Shown: positions 38,247 through 47,050, counted from the stretch's first letter. The stretch: DNA of 64,000 bases from Flavobacterium sp. KACC 22761 (GCF_034058155.1 NZ_CP139148.1:3038001-3102000); one strand, 5' to 3'. Numbers and translations are program-made. The notes: a model not told the origin generated them from the sequence alone.

Positions 38247-38254
38247 TATCTTTG
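38247..38254 (+). promoter_or_regulatory. purM -7 box
   Basis: TATCTTTG, a perfect match to the Bacteroidota TAnnTTTG consensus, about 26 bases before the purM start. No clear -33 TTG can be assigned. Confidence 0.65.
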
Positions 38255-38280
38255 CAGCACATCAACACAAACTAAGTTTC

Positions 38281-39459
38281 ATGAGTTCAGATTCTAGCAA
38301 AAGGTACGCACAAAGAGGTGTTTCGGCATCAAAAGAAGACGTACACAACGCCATAAAAAATATTGATAAAGGTTTATTTCCGCAGGCATTCTGCAAAATT
38401 GTTCCAGATTATCTTACCCAAGATTCAGAACATTGCTTGATTATGCATGCTGACGGCGCCGGTACAAAATCGTCATTAGCATATATGTATTGGAAAGAAA
38501 CTGGAGATCTTTCAGTTTGGAAAGGAATTGCTCAAGATGCGTTGATCATGAATATTGACGATTTATTATGTGTTGGAGCAACAGATAATATTTTGCTTTC
38601 TTCTACAATTGGAAGAAATAAAAATTTAATTCCTGCCGAAGTTATTTCTGCCATCATCAACGGAACAGAAGAATTAATTAACGAATTAAAATCTTTTGGT
38701 GTAACCATTCATTCAACAGGCGGTGAAACTGCTGATGTTGGTGATGTTGTTCGTACCATTATTGTTGACTCTACAGTGACTGCAAGAATGAAACGCAGTG
38801 ACGTTGTGGATAATGCAAATATTCAAGCTGGCGATGTAATTGTTGGTTTGGCTTCTTTTGGTCAGGCAACTTACGAAAAAGGCTATAACGGCGGAATGGG
38901 GAGCAACGGACTTACTTCTGCTCGTCATGATGTATTCGGAAAATATTTGGCAAAAAAATATCCAGAAAGCTACGATGCGGCAGTTCCAGAAGAATTGATT
39001 TACTCAGGACAAGTTAATTTGACTGATGAAGTAGAAAATAGCCCAATCAACGCTGGACAATTAGTGCTTTCGCCAACAAGAACTTATGCGCCAATCATCA
39101 AGAAAATTTTAGATAAATATACTCCAAAAGATATTCACGGAATGGTACACTGCAGCGGTGGTGCACAAACTAAAATTTTACATTTCGTAAAAGATTTACA
39201 CATCATAAAAGATAATTTATTTCCAGTTCCGCCATTGTTCAAGTTAATCCAAGAACAATCAAAAACAGATTGGAAAGAAATGTATCAAGTTTTCAACTGT
39301 GGACACAGAATGGAGCTTTACGTTCCAGAAAGTATTGCACAAGATATTATCGAGATTTCGAAATCATTCAATGTCGATGCACAAATCGTTGGTAGAGTAG
39401 AAGCTTCAAATGATAAAAAGCTGACCATTACAAGCGAATACGGAACATTCGAATATTAA
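38281..39459 (+). CDS. purM: Phosphoribosylformylglycinamidine cyclo-ligase
   Basis: Step five of de novo purine synthesis: closes the imidazole ring of FGAM to AIR with ATP. The 392-residue protein carries the AIR-synthase core with YAQRGVSASKEDVHNAI, ADGAGTKSSLAYM (substrate/ATP loop), DDLLCVGATDN and HSTGGETADVGDVVRTI. The form is longer than the E. coli enzyme (about 345 residues) but typical of Bacteroidota. It stands alone, followed by a strong palindrome and a small conserved gene. Confidence 0.93.
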   Translation: MSSDSSKRYAQRGVSASKEDVHNAIKNIDKGLFPQAFCKIVPDYLTQDSEHCLIMHADGAGTKSSLAYMYWKETGDLSVWKGIAQDALIMNIDDLLCVGATDNILLSSTIGRNKNLIPAEVISAIINGTEELINELKSFGVTIHSTGGETADVGDVVRTIIVDSTVTARMKRSDVVDNANIQAGDVIVGLASFGQATYEKGYNGGMGSNGLTSARHDVFGKYLAKKYPESYDAAVPEELIYSGQVNLTDEVENSPINAGQLVLSPTRTYAPIIKKILDKYTPKDIHGMVHCSGGAQTKILHFVKDLHIIKDNLFPVPPLFKLIQEQSKTDWKEMYQVFNCGHRMELYVPESIAQDIIEISKSFNVDAQIVGRVEASNDKKLTITSEYGTFEY

Positions 39460-39468
39460 TTTTTTTGC

Positions 39469-39527
39469 GTAGAGGCGCACCGCAGTGCGTCTAACATGAC
39501 GAAAGACGCACTGCAGTGCGCCTCTAC
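39469..39527. repeat. Strong GC-rich palindrome after purM
   Basis: Two 24-base arms (39469-39492 and 39504-39527) that are reverse complements except for one base. Each contains a smaller dyad: GCACCGCAGTGC in the left, GCACTGCAGTGC in the right. It may act as terminator for purM or be another dispersed palindrome. Confidence 0.8.
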
Positions 39528-39547
39528 AATAAATAAAACACTGTATT

Positions 39548-39904
39548 ATGTACGAATTACTTTTTTGGAGATATCTAGACGAAATCTACCTTAATAATCA
39601 AGAAGTTTATGAAGCTCTTGTAGAAAAAGAAGAAGTAGAAGGTCTGGCTGTTCTTCAAATTGATGTAATCGTTAACAGAATCAATTCAGTGTTTTCGAAA
39701 TGGGAAAGAGTTGATGAAAACAGTTGGAAAAATAATGCAGGAAGAGGTGCTTTTCAAGTGATTACAACACCGCAAAGCGTTAAAATTGATTGTTATGGAA
39801 CCGAAGGTAAAACGATGAACCAATTGGTTTCGATAATGGAAGAATTCAAATGCCCGCTTTACGATCCGCAAGTTCCAGAACGTTACGATGAAATGAGCGA
39901 ATAA
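39548..39904 (+). CDS. Conserved hypothetical protein
   Basis: A 118-residue acidic cytosolic protein without signal peptide. The pattern LAVLQIDVIVNRINSVFSKW and the central GAFQVITTPQSVKIDCYG suggest a small alpha/beta fold. It ends with FKCPLYDPQVPERYDE. I recall it only as a conserved Flavobacteriia protein next to purM; no function is known to me. It could be co-transcribed with purM, with the palindrome between them. Confidence 0.65.
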   Translation: MYELLFWRYLDEIYLNNQEVYEALVEKEEVEGLAVLQIDVIVNRINSVFSKWERVDENSWKNNAGRGAFQVITTPQSVKIDCYGTEGKTMNQLVSIMEEFKCPLYDPQVPERYDEMSE

Positions 39905-39940
39905 TTTTTTCAGATTTTTGTAAATTATAGTATATAAGTT

Positions 39941-40005
39941 AAGTCCCTATGGGACTTTTTTTATTGGTCTCAGATTTGGGTTAAAAACCCTGCAATTTAT
40001 TGCAG
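39941..40005. repeat. Left palindromes of the IS200-like locus
   Basis: Two small dyads: AAGTCCCTATGGGACTT at 39941-39957 and CTGCAATTTATTGCAG at 39990-40005, preceding the transposase gene. Matching types follow the gene on the right. Confidence 0.7.
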
Positions 40006-40042
40006 TACTTTAGTAATGCGAAAAAATCTTTATCTTTAATTT

Positions 40043-40480
40043 ATGGCTACAGAATTAAGAAAAGGTTCGCACACAGTAAGCAGATTAACATGTCATGTTG
40101 TTTGGGTTACGAAATATAGGTTTAAGGTTTTGAAAGGTGATATCCAAAAGCGCTGTCGTGAACTTTTGATACAAATATGCGAAGCGGAAGGGATAGAAAT
40201 TTTGAAAGGAGTTGTGAGCGCAGATCACGTTCACATGCATATTGAGTATGCGCCAAAGCAAAATGTAAGTTCAATTTTAAAAAGTTTCAAAGGTCGTACT
40301 TCAAGGAAATTGCAAATGGAGTTTCCAGAACTTCACGCACGTTACTGGGGACAACATTTTTGGGCAAGTGGTTATGGAGTTTGGAGTACAGGAAATATAA
40401 CTGATGAAATGGTAAATGAATATCTGGAGCATCATAGAAGGAAAGATAATGATGATGATTCAAATTTCATTCTTGAATGA
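40043..40480 (+). CDS. IS200/IS605-type HUH transposase (TnpA / RAYT-like)
   Basis: A 145-residue single-strand DNA transposase of the Y1 HUH class. The active-site motif is HVHMHIEY (His-x-His; here DHVHMHIEY), the strand before it is EILKGVVSA, and the single catalytic Tyr is in MVNEYLEHH near residue 128. The remainder (FKGRTSRKLQMEFPEL, YWGQHFWASGYGVWS) fits IS200 TnpA. No TnpB/IscB is adjacent. The gene is flanked on both sides by GTCCC/GGGAC palindromes and, on the right, by two tandem 113-116-bp units. It may be a mobile IS200 element or a domesticated repeat-associated transposase. Confidence 0.88.
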   Translation: MATELRKGSHTVSRLTCHVVWVTKYRFKVLKGDIQKRCRELLIQICEAEGIEILKGVVSADHVHMHIEYAPKQNVSSILKSFKGRTSRKLQMEFPELHARYWGQHFWASGYGVWSTGNITDEMVNEYLEHHRRKDNDDDSNFILE

Positions 40481-40490
40481 AATAGAAAAA

Positions 40491-40539
40491 GGGACTTTCA
40501 GTCCCTCGTCAAACAAACCTCTGCACTTTCAGTGCAGAG
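40491..40539. repeat. Right palindromes of the IS200-like locus
   Basis: GGGACTTTCAGTCCC at 40491-40505 and CTCTGCACTTTCAGTGCAGAG at 40520-40539 (shown without its flanks). They mirror the GGGACT and CTGCA types to the left of the transposase gene. Confidence 0.7.
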
Positions 40540-40563
40540 TGGTTTAGTTTGGGATTTGTTTTT

Positions 40564-40801
40564 TACCAATATTTTACTCCTAACGGAGTACATAAATTAT
40601 AGTAAATATTTCGTTGCGATTACATATTGGTAGAAAAATGGTTTGCGTTTTTTATTTGTCCCGTCAGGACTTTATAATGATAGACTACCAATATTTTGCT
40701 TGTAACAGAGTACATAAATTAGAATAAATATCTCGTAGAGATTACATATTGGTAGAAAAAAAATGATTGACGATTTTTATTTGTCCCGTAGGGACTTTAT
40801 A
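40564..40801. repeat. Two tandem 113-116-bp repeat units
   Basis: Units 40564-40676 and 40686-40801. Each begins TACCAATATTTT, contains CATATTGGTAGAAAAA (its own inverted partner) and ends with a GTCCC/GGGAC-type dyad: GTCCCGTCAGGAC (40658-40670) and GTCCCGTAGGGAC (40783-40795). They lie between the HUH transposase and the GNAT gene; no gene is present in 40481-40839. Confidence 0.8.
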
Positions 40802-40839
40802 TTTATAAACGAAAATAATTTAATAACGAAAAATGAATT

Positions 40840-41448
40840 ATGAGTAAAATATCAAATTTCAGTTTCTCAGACCATATAATTTTAGAAGATGATTTCGTTT
40901 TATTGCGTCCGCTTCAAGAATCAGATGTCGAAAATCTATTAGAAATTTCAATCAACGAGCCAGAAACTTGGAAATATTCTTTAGTTGGTGCCGAAGGAAA
41001 AGAAAATTTGATCAATTACATTCAATTGGCGATAAAAGCAAGAGACGCCAAAAAAGAATTTCCATTTATCGTTTTCGACAAAAAAACTCAAAAATACGCA
41101 GGTTCTACGCGATTTTACGACATTAATCTTGAATTTCAAACCTTACAATTAGGTTACACTTGGTACGGATCGGCATTTAGGGGTACCGGACTAAACAAAC
41201 ACTGTAAATTTCTTTTGTTCCAATTTGCCTTTGAAACCTTAGGGATGGAACGTGTGGAACTTCGTGCCGACAATAACAATGAGCGCAGTATTGCTGCAAT
41301 GAAAAGCATTGGTTGTAAAGTTGAAGGCGTTTTGAGAAGCAATATGCCAACAAGAGACAGCAGTGTTCGTCGTGATTCTATTGTTTTAAGCATCCTCAAA
41401 AACGAATGGTTTGATGAGGTAAAAGAAAATTTAAAGCGAAAGCTTTAA
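40840..41448 (+). CDS. GNAT-family N-acetyltransferase (RimJ/RimL type)
   Basis: A 202-residue acetyltransferase. It starts with the RimJ/L-like LLRPLQESDVENLLEISINE, has the acetyl-CoA-binding region LGYTWYGSAFRGTGLNKHCK, and ends with ERVELRADNNNERSIAAMKS followed by IGCKVEGVLRSNM. The closest remembered relatives are ribosomal-protein or small-molecule acetyltransferases of this class; the real acceptor is unknown. Single gene between repeats, with no visible partner. Confidence 0.87.
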   Translation: MSKISNFSFSDHIILEDDFVLLRPLQESDVENLLEISINEPETWKYSLVGAEGKENLINYIQLAIKARDAKKEFPFIVFDKKTQKYAGSTRFYDINLEFQTLQLGYTWYGSAFRGTGLNKHCKFLLFQFAFETLGMERVELRADNNNERSIAAMKSIGCKVEGVLRSNMPTRDSSVRRDSIVLSILKNEWFDEVKENLKRKL

Positions 41449-41479
41449 TAAAAAAGAGCCAATGGCTCTAACTATTTTT

Positions 41480-41653
41480 AAACCGGACTGAAGTCCGGCC
41501 CTACAATATAAAACGTTCCTTCGGAACTTTTTTTGATTGTATATGTTTTTTCAATCGATCGCATTTTTTCATAGAATAAAAAAAATGAACAGAATCATTG
41601 TAAAGAGCCGTTAGGCTCGATTCATATTGTAGGGCCGGACTTCAGTCCGGTTT
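41480..41653. repeat. Palindromic repeat, GGACTGAAGTCC class, copy 2
   Basis: Arms AACCGGACTGAAGTCCGG and CCGGACTTCAGTCCGGTT, with CCCTACAATAT / ATATTGTAGGG and inner hairpins GTTCCTTCGGAAC and GAGCCGTTAGGCTC. It matches copy 1 (2106-2210) part by part but has a longer centre. Confidence 0.85.
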
Positions 41654-41745
41654 ACATTGCGCTAAAATTTATTTTTTTTAAAAGCATTTTTTGTTGTATT
41701 TTTCTGAACTAAAAATCAGGTAAATCGTTTTAGAAACTTCTTTAT

Positions 41746-41753
41746 TATTTTTG
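41746..41753 (+). promoter_or_regulatory. -7 box of the GH92 gene
   Basis: TATTTTTG, a perfect TAnnTTTG match, about 31 bases before the start codon. The TTTTG-like -33 element is not clear. Confidence 0.55.
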
Positions 41754-41784
41754 GAAAAAAATGTAATGTTTTAAAAAATACCCA

Positions 41785-44118
41785 ATGAATAGAATACACT
41801 GCAAAAGCCTTCTTTTTGGATTTTCATTTTTGATGTTTGCATTTAGTGCAGCGGCACAAAAAAAGACTACTGAAAAACGAAATCTAATTCAATATGTTGA
41901 TCCAATGATTGGTACTGCCAAAATGGGACATACGTATCCTGGTGCCACAGTGCCTTTTGGAAGTGTTCAGCTGAGTCCAGAAACTGATACAATTGCATAT
42001 GGCTTAAATGGGAAATATAATGGTGAAGTATATAAATATTGTGCTGGATACCAATACGAAGACAAAACAATTGTGGGCTTTAGCCACACACATTTTAGCG
42101 GAACCGGACATTCCGATTTAGGTGATTTTTTGATAATGCCAACAACGGGAAAACTGCAATTGAATCCAGGAGTAGCTTCAAAACCTTTATCAGGTTATCG
42201 ATCTGCATTTTCTCATACGACAGAAAAAGCAGAACCAGCCTATTACAGCGTTTTTTTAGAGGATCATAAAATCAAAGCCGAATTGACAGCAACAACCAGA
42301 GTAGGCATGCATCAATATACTTTTCCAAAGGCAAATGATGCACATATCATTTTAGATTTGACTTCGGGAATTTATAATTATGACAAAAAGAATGTTTGGA
42401 CATTTGTTCGTGTAGAAAATGATACTTTAATTACAGGTTATCGCCAGACAAACGGCTGGGCGAGAACCAGAACCGTTTATTTTGCGATGTCTTTCAGCAA
42501 ACCAATCAAAAGTTACGGACAAGCGGCTCAAGAAAAAAGTGTTTACCGAGGTTTTTGGGGAAGATTTGATCAAACAAAAAACTTCCCAGAAATGGCAGGA
42601 CAAAATTTAAAATTGTTCTTTGATTTTGATACTGCCGAAGGTGAAAAAATCAAAATTAAAATGGCATTGTCGCCTGTAAGTTCAGCTGGGGCATTGGAAA
42701 ACATGAAAAAAGAAGTTCCAGGTTGGGATTTCGAAAAAGTAAAAAAGCAAAGCCAGGAAATTTGGAACAATGAATTAAACAAAATTCAGATTGAGACTAT
42801 TCAAAAAGAAGATTATGTGAATTTCTACACTGCGATGTATCATGCTTTTTTAGGTCCAACAGAATATATGGATCTTGACAGAAATTATAAGGGCTTGGAT
42901 ATGAACGTTCATAAAGCTGAAAATTTTAAAAACTATACCAGTTATTCTTTGTGGGATACATACAGAGCTTTGCATCCTTTTTTTAATATCATTCAGCCAA
43001 CTCGAAATGCTGATATGGTATGTTCAATGTTGGCGCATTCCGATCAAAGTGTACACAAAATGCTTCCGATTTGGTCACATTATGCTAATGAAAATTGGTG
43101 CATGATTGGTTATCATTCGGTTTCTGTGGTTGCCGATGCAATTGTAAAAGGAAATATAAGTTTTGATGCCGAAAAAGCGCTTCAGGCATGCGTGAATACC
43201 GCAAAAGTTCCTTATTATGACGGATTGGAATATTATATGAAAATGGGTTATGTTCCTGAAGATAAAAATGGTTCTTCGGTTTCAAAAACATTAGAATATG
43301 CTTATGATGATTGGACAATTGCTCAAGCAGCGAAGAAATTAGGAAAGACCGACATATATAATGAATTCATTGAAAGATCGAAGAATTATAAAAATGTTTA
43401 TGATGAAAAAACAGGATTCATGCGTCCAAAATTAATTGACGGAACTTTCAAAAAAGAATTTGACCCACTAGATACGCACGGGCAAGGTTTTATTGAAGGA
43501 AATTCATGGAATTACAGTTTATATGTGCCGCAAGATCCTGCTGCAATGATTAAGTTGATGGGCGGAAACGACAAATTTGGCGTTCGTTTGGATTCATTAT
43601 TCAATATGCATTTGCCTGATAAATATTTCGAAAATACCGAAGATATCACAAGAGACGGAATTATTGGAAATTATGTACATGGAAATGAGCCTTCGCACCA
43701 TGTTGTGTATTTATACAATTGGACAAATTCGCCTTGGAAAGCACAAGACAAAATCAGAATGATTTTGAAAAAAATGTATCGAAATGGAGCTGATGGTTTA
43801 GGAGGAAATGATGATTTTGGACAAATGAGCGCTTGGTATATTTTTAGCAGTTTAGGTTTTTATCCTGTTGCGCCAGGTTCAGACGAATATGCATTAGGAA
43901 GTCCATTAGTAAAAAATGCAGTTTTCAATTTAGAAAACGGAAAAAATTTCGAAGTTGAAACCGTAAATCAATCTGATAAAAATGTATTTGTTAGTAAAGT
44001 TTTATTGAATGGGAAAGAATTGGATAAACCATTTTTAAAGCATGCTGATGTTATGAATGGAGGAAAAATTACTTTTTATATGAGCAACAAGCCGAATAAG
44101 AAGAATTATCAAAATTAA
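41785..44118 (+). CDS. GH92-family alpha-mannosidase, secreted
   Basis: A 777-residue exo-alpha-mannosidase of glycoside hydrolase family 92, which trims alpha-mannose linkages of N-glycans or mannans. Signal peptide (LLFGFSFLMFAFSAAAQ), then N-terminal beta domain with NLIQYVDPMIGTAKMGHTYP and GATVPFGSVQLSPETD, then the catalytic helical domain. Conserved segments DTYRALHPFFNI, GFIEGNSWNYSLYVPQD, GNEPSHHVVYLYNW (near residue 632) and GGNDDFGQMSAWYIFSSLGF (catalytic and calcium-binding region) are all seen. It belongs to a typical Bacteroidota glycan-foraging repertoire but has no SusC/D pair nearby. Confidence 0.95.
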   Translation: MNRIHCKSLLFGFSFLMFAFSAAAQKKTTEKRNLIQYVDPMIGTAKMGHTYPGATVPFGSVQLSPETDTIAYGLNGKYNGEVYKYCAGYQYEDKTIVGFSHTHFSGTGHSDLGDFLIMPTTGKLQLNPGVASKPLSGYRSAFSHTTEKAEPAYYSVFLEDHKIKAELTATTRVGMHQYTFPKANDAHIILDLTSGIYNYDKKNVWTFVRVENDTLITGYRQTNGWARTRTVYFAMSFSKPIKSYGQAAQEKSVYRGFWGRFDQTKNFPEMAGQNLKLFFDFDTAEGEKIKIKMALSPVSSAGALENMKKEVPGWDFEKVKKQSQEIWNNELNKIQIETIQKEDYVNFYTAMYHAFLGPTEYMDLDRNYKGLDMNVHKAENFKNYTSYSLWDTYRALHPFFNIIQPTRNADMVCSMLAHSDQSVHKMLPIWSHYANENWCMIGYHSVSVVADAIVKGNISFDAEKALQACVNTAKVPYYDGLEYYMKMGYVPEDKNGSSVSKTLEYAYDDWTIAQAAKKLGKTDIYNEFIERSKNYKNVYDEKTGFMRPKLIDGTFKKEFDPLDTHGQGFIEGNSWNYSLYVPQDPAAMIKLMGGNDKFGVRLDSLFNMHLPDKYFENTEDITRDGIIGNYVHGNEPSHHVVYLYNWTNSPWKAQDKIRMILKKMYRNGADGLGGNDDFGQMSAWYIFSSLGFYPVAPGSDEYALGSPLVKNAVFNLENGKNFEVETVNQSDKNVFVSKVLLNGKELDKPFLKHADVMNGGKITFYMSNKPNKKNYQN

Positions 44119-44136
44119 AATTAGTCTGCTCGCAAA

Positions 44137-44202
44137 TGTCACCCTGAGTGAAGTCGAAGGGTTTTTGTTGAGGAAAAGGGCTTCGACTTCGCTCAGCCTG
44201 AC
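44137..44202. repeat. Palindromic repeat TCACCCTGAGTGAAGTCGAA class
   Basis: Arms TGTCACCCTGAGTGAAGTCG and CGACTTCGCTCAGCCTGACA around a short T-rich loop. The left arm is the intergenic counterpart of the segment inside icmF at 10245-10272. Confidence 0.8.
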
Positions 44203-44231
44203 AGAAAGGGTAAATCGACGAGTTGTCACAA

Positions 44232-44266
44232 TATTAAAATTCGAGAAAATTTGCGTAATTCGTGGC
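44232..44266. repeat. Half copy of the GCCACGAATT class
   Basis: Only the right arm, ATTAAAATTCGAGAAAATTT and GTAATTCGTGGC, is present; the partner arm is missing. Confidence 0.65.
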
Positions 44267-44318
44267 GAAACAACAAAAAACTTCACGAAATTTGCATTTC
44301 AAATAAAGAAAACAAAAT

Positions 44319-44762
44319 ATGAAAATAAATCTAAAATCAGGAATTGACAAATTGCTTTTTGGAATGAAACAGAACGATGTAACGGCTGTTTTAGGTAAAC
44401 CTGATAAAAACTATAAAGACGAAGATGAAAATGTGATTTTTGTGTACAATGCACATAAAATCAGATTGACTTTTTATCAAGAAGAAGATTTTAAATTTGG
44501 TTATGCAGTTGCATCGAGCAATGATTTAGAAGTTTTTGGATTTAAATTAATCGGAAGAAAAATTGCTGAGGTGAAGAAAGATTTAGCAACAAAAGGAATC
44601 ACGAAATTTAATCAAGAGACTTTCGATACTTTTGAAAATTACTTTAATGAAGACAATTGGTTTATTCTTCAAACCGAATTTGATGAAGTAGTGAAATTCG
44701 AAATAGGAGCAATCATCAATGATAAAGATGAGTTTGACTGGAAATTTCCTGTGAAGAAATAG
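44319..44762 (+). CDS. Hypothetical protein, SmpA/BamE-like repeats
   Basis: A 147-residue protein without signal peptide. Two internal segments follow the pattern of SmpA/OmlA-type folds: KLLFGMKQNDVTAVLGKPDK in the first half and GFKLIGRKIAEVKKDLATKG in the second ('GM...V...LGxP' and a weaker version). SmpA/BamE folds bind protein partners in the envelope, but this one lacks an export signal, so the fold comparison should be treated as tentative. It is alone between repeats. Confidence 0.6.
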   Translation: MKINLKSGIDKLLFGMKQNDVTAVLGKPDKNYKDEDENVIFVYNAHKIRLTFYQEEDFKFGYAVASSNDLEVFGFKLIGRKIAEVKKDLATKGITKFNQETFDTFENYFNEDNWFILQTEFDEVVKFEIGAIINDKDEFDWKFPVKK

Positions 44763-44798
44763 TTTCATAAAGATAGTCTTTGACAGGAGAAGTAAAAT

Positions 44799-44930
44799 TT
44801 GAATTGCCTCCAGCTTTAGCTGGAGGTTACAAATAAAGAGAAGTAAAAGCTTTAGCCAAATAGTATGGTTTGGCTAAATCCCTTTCAGTGACTATAATTT
44901 ATTCATCCAGCTAAAGCTGGACGCAATTCA
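44799..44930. repeat. Palindromic repeat, CCAGCTTTAGCTGG class
   Basis: Outer arms 44799-44823 and 44906-44930: TGAATTGC plus CCAGCTTTAGCTGGA, and the inverse with CCAGCTAAAGCTGG and GCAATTCA, one mismatch. The centre has TAGCCAAATAG/TTTGGCTA. It fills most of 44763-45091, where no gene is found. Confidence 0.8.
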
Positions 44931-45041
44931 AAAAAACGTCATTTCGAATGAAGGATTATAACAGAAGCTCCGCGAAGTATATCCGGACAATCTTTGTCGA
45001 TTTACGTGTTTGATCCGTCGTCCCTCAGAATGACAAAGCAT

Positions 45042-45075
45042 AAAAAAAACCGACAATCACTCGTCGGTTTTTTTA
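45042..45075 (-). terminator. Terminator after the M61 peptidase gene
   Basis: Stem AAAAACCGACAA / TCGTCGGTTTTTTT-type hairpin next to the minus-strand gene ending at 45092. Confidence 0.7.
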
Positions 45076-45091
45076 TTTGTCTTAAAAGGAA

Positions 45092-46951
45092 TTATCCTTT
45101 CAACCATGCATTTTTAAGTTTCTCTTTTGAAGCATCAGTAGCTTTAAAAGTTTCAGATTCTTCATATGGCAATTTAACAGTGCCTTTTATAGTTTCTTCT
45201 TTGCCCGCACGTTTAATTTTTACAGTAATTGGATCATTTTCTTTCCAATTTTCACTTTCTCCAATTAAATCATAAATATTAGCAAGTGAATAAGGTTTAT
45301 CGTTTATAGAAACCAAAATATCGCCACCTTTTAAATTAAGATTTTTGAAAAACTCATTTGGTTCAATATCAGAACGGACAGCAATTTCTTTCGTTTGTTT
45401 ATCAACAGTAATATAAGGCGTTTGTCCTTTCAAGAATACTGGCCCTGCTTTTTTCTCATTTGCTTTTGTAACACCAACTTTAGCTAAGTAAAAATCGTAA
45501 GGAATTGGTGTAGTTCCTGCTACATATTTGTTTAAGAATTCACCAACTTCAGGATAAGTCAATTGTGTGATTTTAGCAAAAAGCTCATCATCGTTAAATG
45601 GTTTTTCAATGCCATATTCGTTTGATAATTTATGCATTAAATCAAGAATTCCTCTTTCTCCGTTGCTTTTTTCTCTAATGATGATATCGATACACATTCC
45701 AATTAATGCGCCTTTTTGATATACATTCAAATATTGATCTTTATAAGGCTGTTCCAATACATTTTTACTCATTACCGTGAATGACATTGTATCATTTAGA
45801 CCTTTTGCTTGTTCGATTTTATCGGCAATTCTAGTATAAAATTCTGCTTCATCGATCAAACCTTGGTTGATTTGGAAAAGGTTTGCAAAATATTCCGTTA
45901 CACCTTCGTACATCCATAAATGCTCAGACATTTTTGGCGCATTATAATCAAAATACTGGATTTCCTTTGAGTGAATCGTCAATGGCGTTACAATATGGAA
46001 AAACTCATGCGAAACCACATCTTTCATTGATTCTACCAGTTTTTCCTTCGGCATAGATTCTGGTAAAACAACTGTTGTTGCTGTTGGATGTTCCAAAGCA
46101 CCAAAACCATGTGCATCATCTTTTGCAAGACTTGATAAGTATAATAAAACGGTATATTTTTTAGTCGAATTGATTTTTCCTAAAAAGTTTTTCTGCGCCG
46201 TCATCATGGTTTTCATTTCTGGCGTAATGCTTTCAGCAGTAAATTTTCCAGTTGGAGAATAAACGGCAATCAAGATATCCATTCCGTTTACATTGAAAGT
46301 AGTGTAATCTGGTTTAGAATACATAATTGGATTTTCAACTAAAACGGCATAACGAGGCGTTGTAAAAACGTCGCTTGTCTTGCTGTCGTCTGTATCAGTC
46401 ATTGAAGTTGCTCCCCAAAGTGTTTCAGGATGCGTGATGGTAACTTTGTAAGGAACATCTAACTTGTCTTGAAAATAACCTACAAAACCATGCGTGTTGA
46501 CCATAAAGTTGACACCTGCATTAATGTTTGTTCCGGCTGGCGAAAACACATCGTCATTTCCAAATCCAGTTCCTTTTTCAGTATCGAAAGTATCTCCAAC
46601 TAAATAAGTGATTTTTTTAAGTGATTTTGCATTCGAAATTGACCAAGAATTATCGTCAATTCTTTTTACAGTCAGCTCATTTCCTTTGGCATCAAAAGCT
46701 TTAAAACCATCAGAATATTTACCATAATTATCTGTTGAATAAGTTCCAGGAACTGTTTTTGGGATACTGTAAATTACTTCATCCGTTTTAATTGCCGGAG
46801 GTGTTACAGTTACCAAGACTTTGTCGTCTTTAACATCTACAAGATTAATGTTGACATCAACAGTTTTGCTTTTTGCATCTCCAGATGTGCTTCCCGTTTT
46901 ACAGCTCCAAAATGTTACAGCAAGAGCTAAGGTGTAAATTATTTTTCTCAT
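45092..46951 (-). CDS. M61-family metallopeptidase with PDZ domain
   Basis: A 619-residue zinc peptidase of the glycyl-aminopeptidase (M61) family. N-terminal signal, Cys16-like lipobox TFWSC (MRKIIYTLALAVTFWSC), so it is probably a lipoprotein. The beta-rich N-domain (YSIPKTVPGTYSTDNYGKYS) precedes the gluzincin active site VSHEFFHIVTP (HExxH near residue 313) and MYEGVTEYFANLF with the third zinc ligand Glu. The last 130 residues form a PDZ-like domain (FFKNLNLKGGDILVSINDKP). It may process peptides in the envelope. Monocistronic. Confidence 0.92.
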   Translation of the reverse strand: MRKIIYTLALAVTFWSCKTGSTSGDAKSKTVDVNINLVDVKDDKVLVTVTPPAIKTDEVIYSIPKTVPGTYSTDNYGKYSDGFKAFDAKGNELTVKRIDDNSWSISNAKSLKKITYLVGDTFDTEKGTGFGNDDVFSPAGTNINAGVNFMVNTHGFVGYFQDKLDVPYKVTITHPETLWGATSMTDTDDSKTSDVFTTPRYAVLVENPIMYSKPDYTTFNVNGMDILIAVYSPTGKFTAESITPEMKTMMTAQKNFLGKINSTKKYTVLLYLSSLAKDDAHGFGALEHPTATTVVLPESMPKEKLVESMKDVVSHEFFHIVTPLTIHSKEIQYFDYNAPKMSEHLWMYEGVTEYFANLFQINQGLIDEAEFYTRIADKIEQAKGLNDTMSFTVMSKNVLEQPYKDQYLNVYQKGALIGMCIDIIIREKSNGERGILDLMHKLSNEYGIEKPFNDDELFAKITQLTYPEVGEFLNKYVAGTTPIPYDFYLAKVGVTKANEKKAGPVFLKGQTPYITVDKQTKEIAVRSDIEPNEFFKNLNLKGGDILVSINDKPYSLANIYDLIGESENWKENDPITVKIKRAGKEETIKGTVKLPYEESETFKATDASKEKLKNAWLKG

Positions 46952-47019
46952 TTGTTCGCGTTTAGTTATGTGTATTTGACTTCTAAATTATCAAATTGTT
47001 ACATTTTATATAAAAATAA

Positions 47020-47047
47020 AAAAAAACTCCTGAATTTCAGGAGTTTT
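47020..47047 (-). terminator. Terminator of the DUF2805 gene
   Basis: Stem AAAAACTCCTGA / TCAGGAGTTTT just after the gene ending at 47051. Confidence 0.75.
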
Positions 47048-47050
47048 CTA

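Noticed and set aside
40564..40801. Candidate guide RNA or omega-RNA beside the HUH transposase
   Set aside because: No TnpB/IscB gene is present; tandem palindromes explain the sequence.
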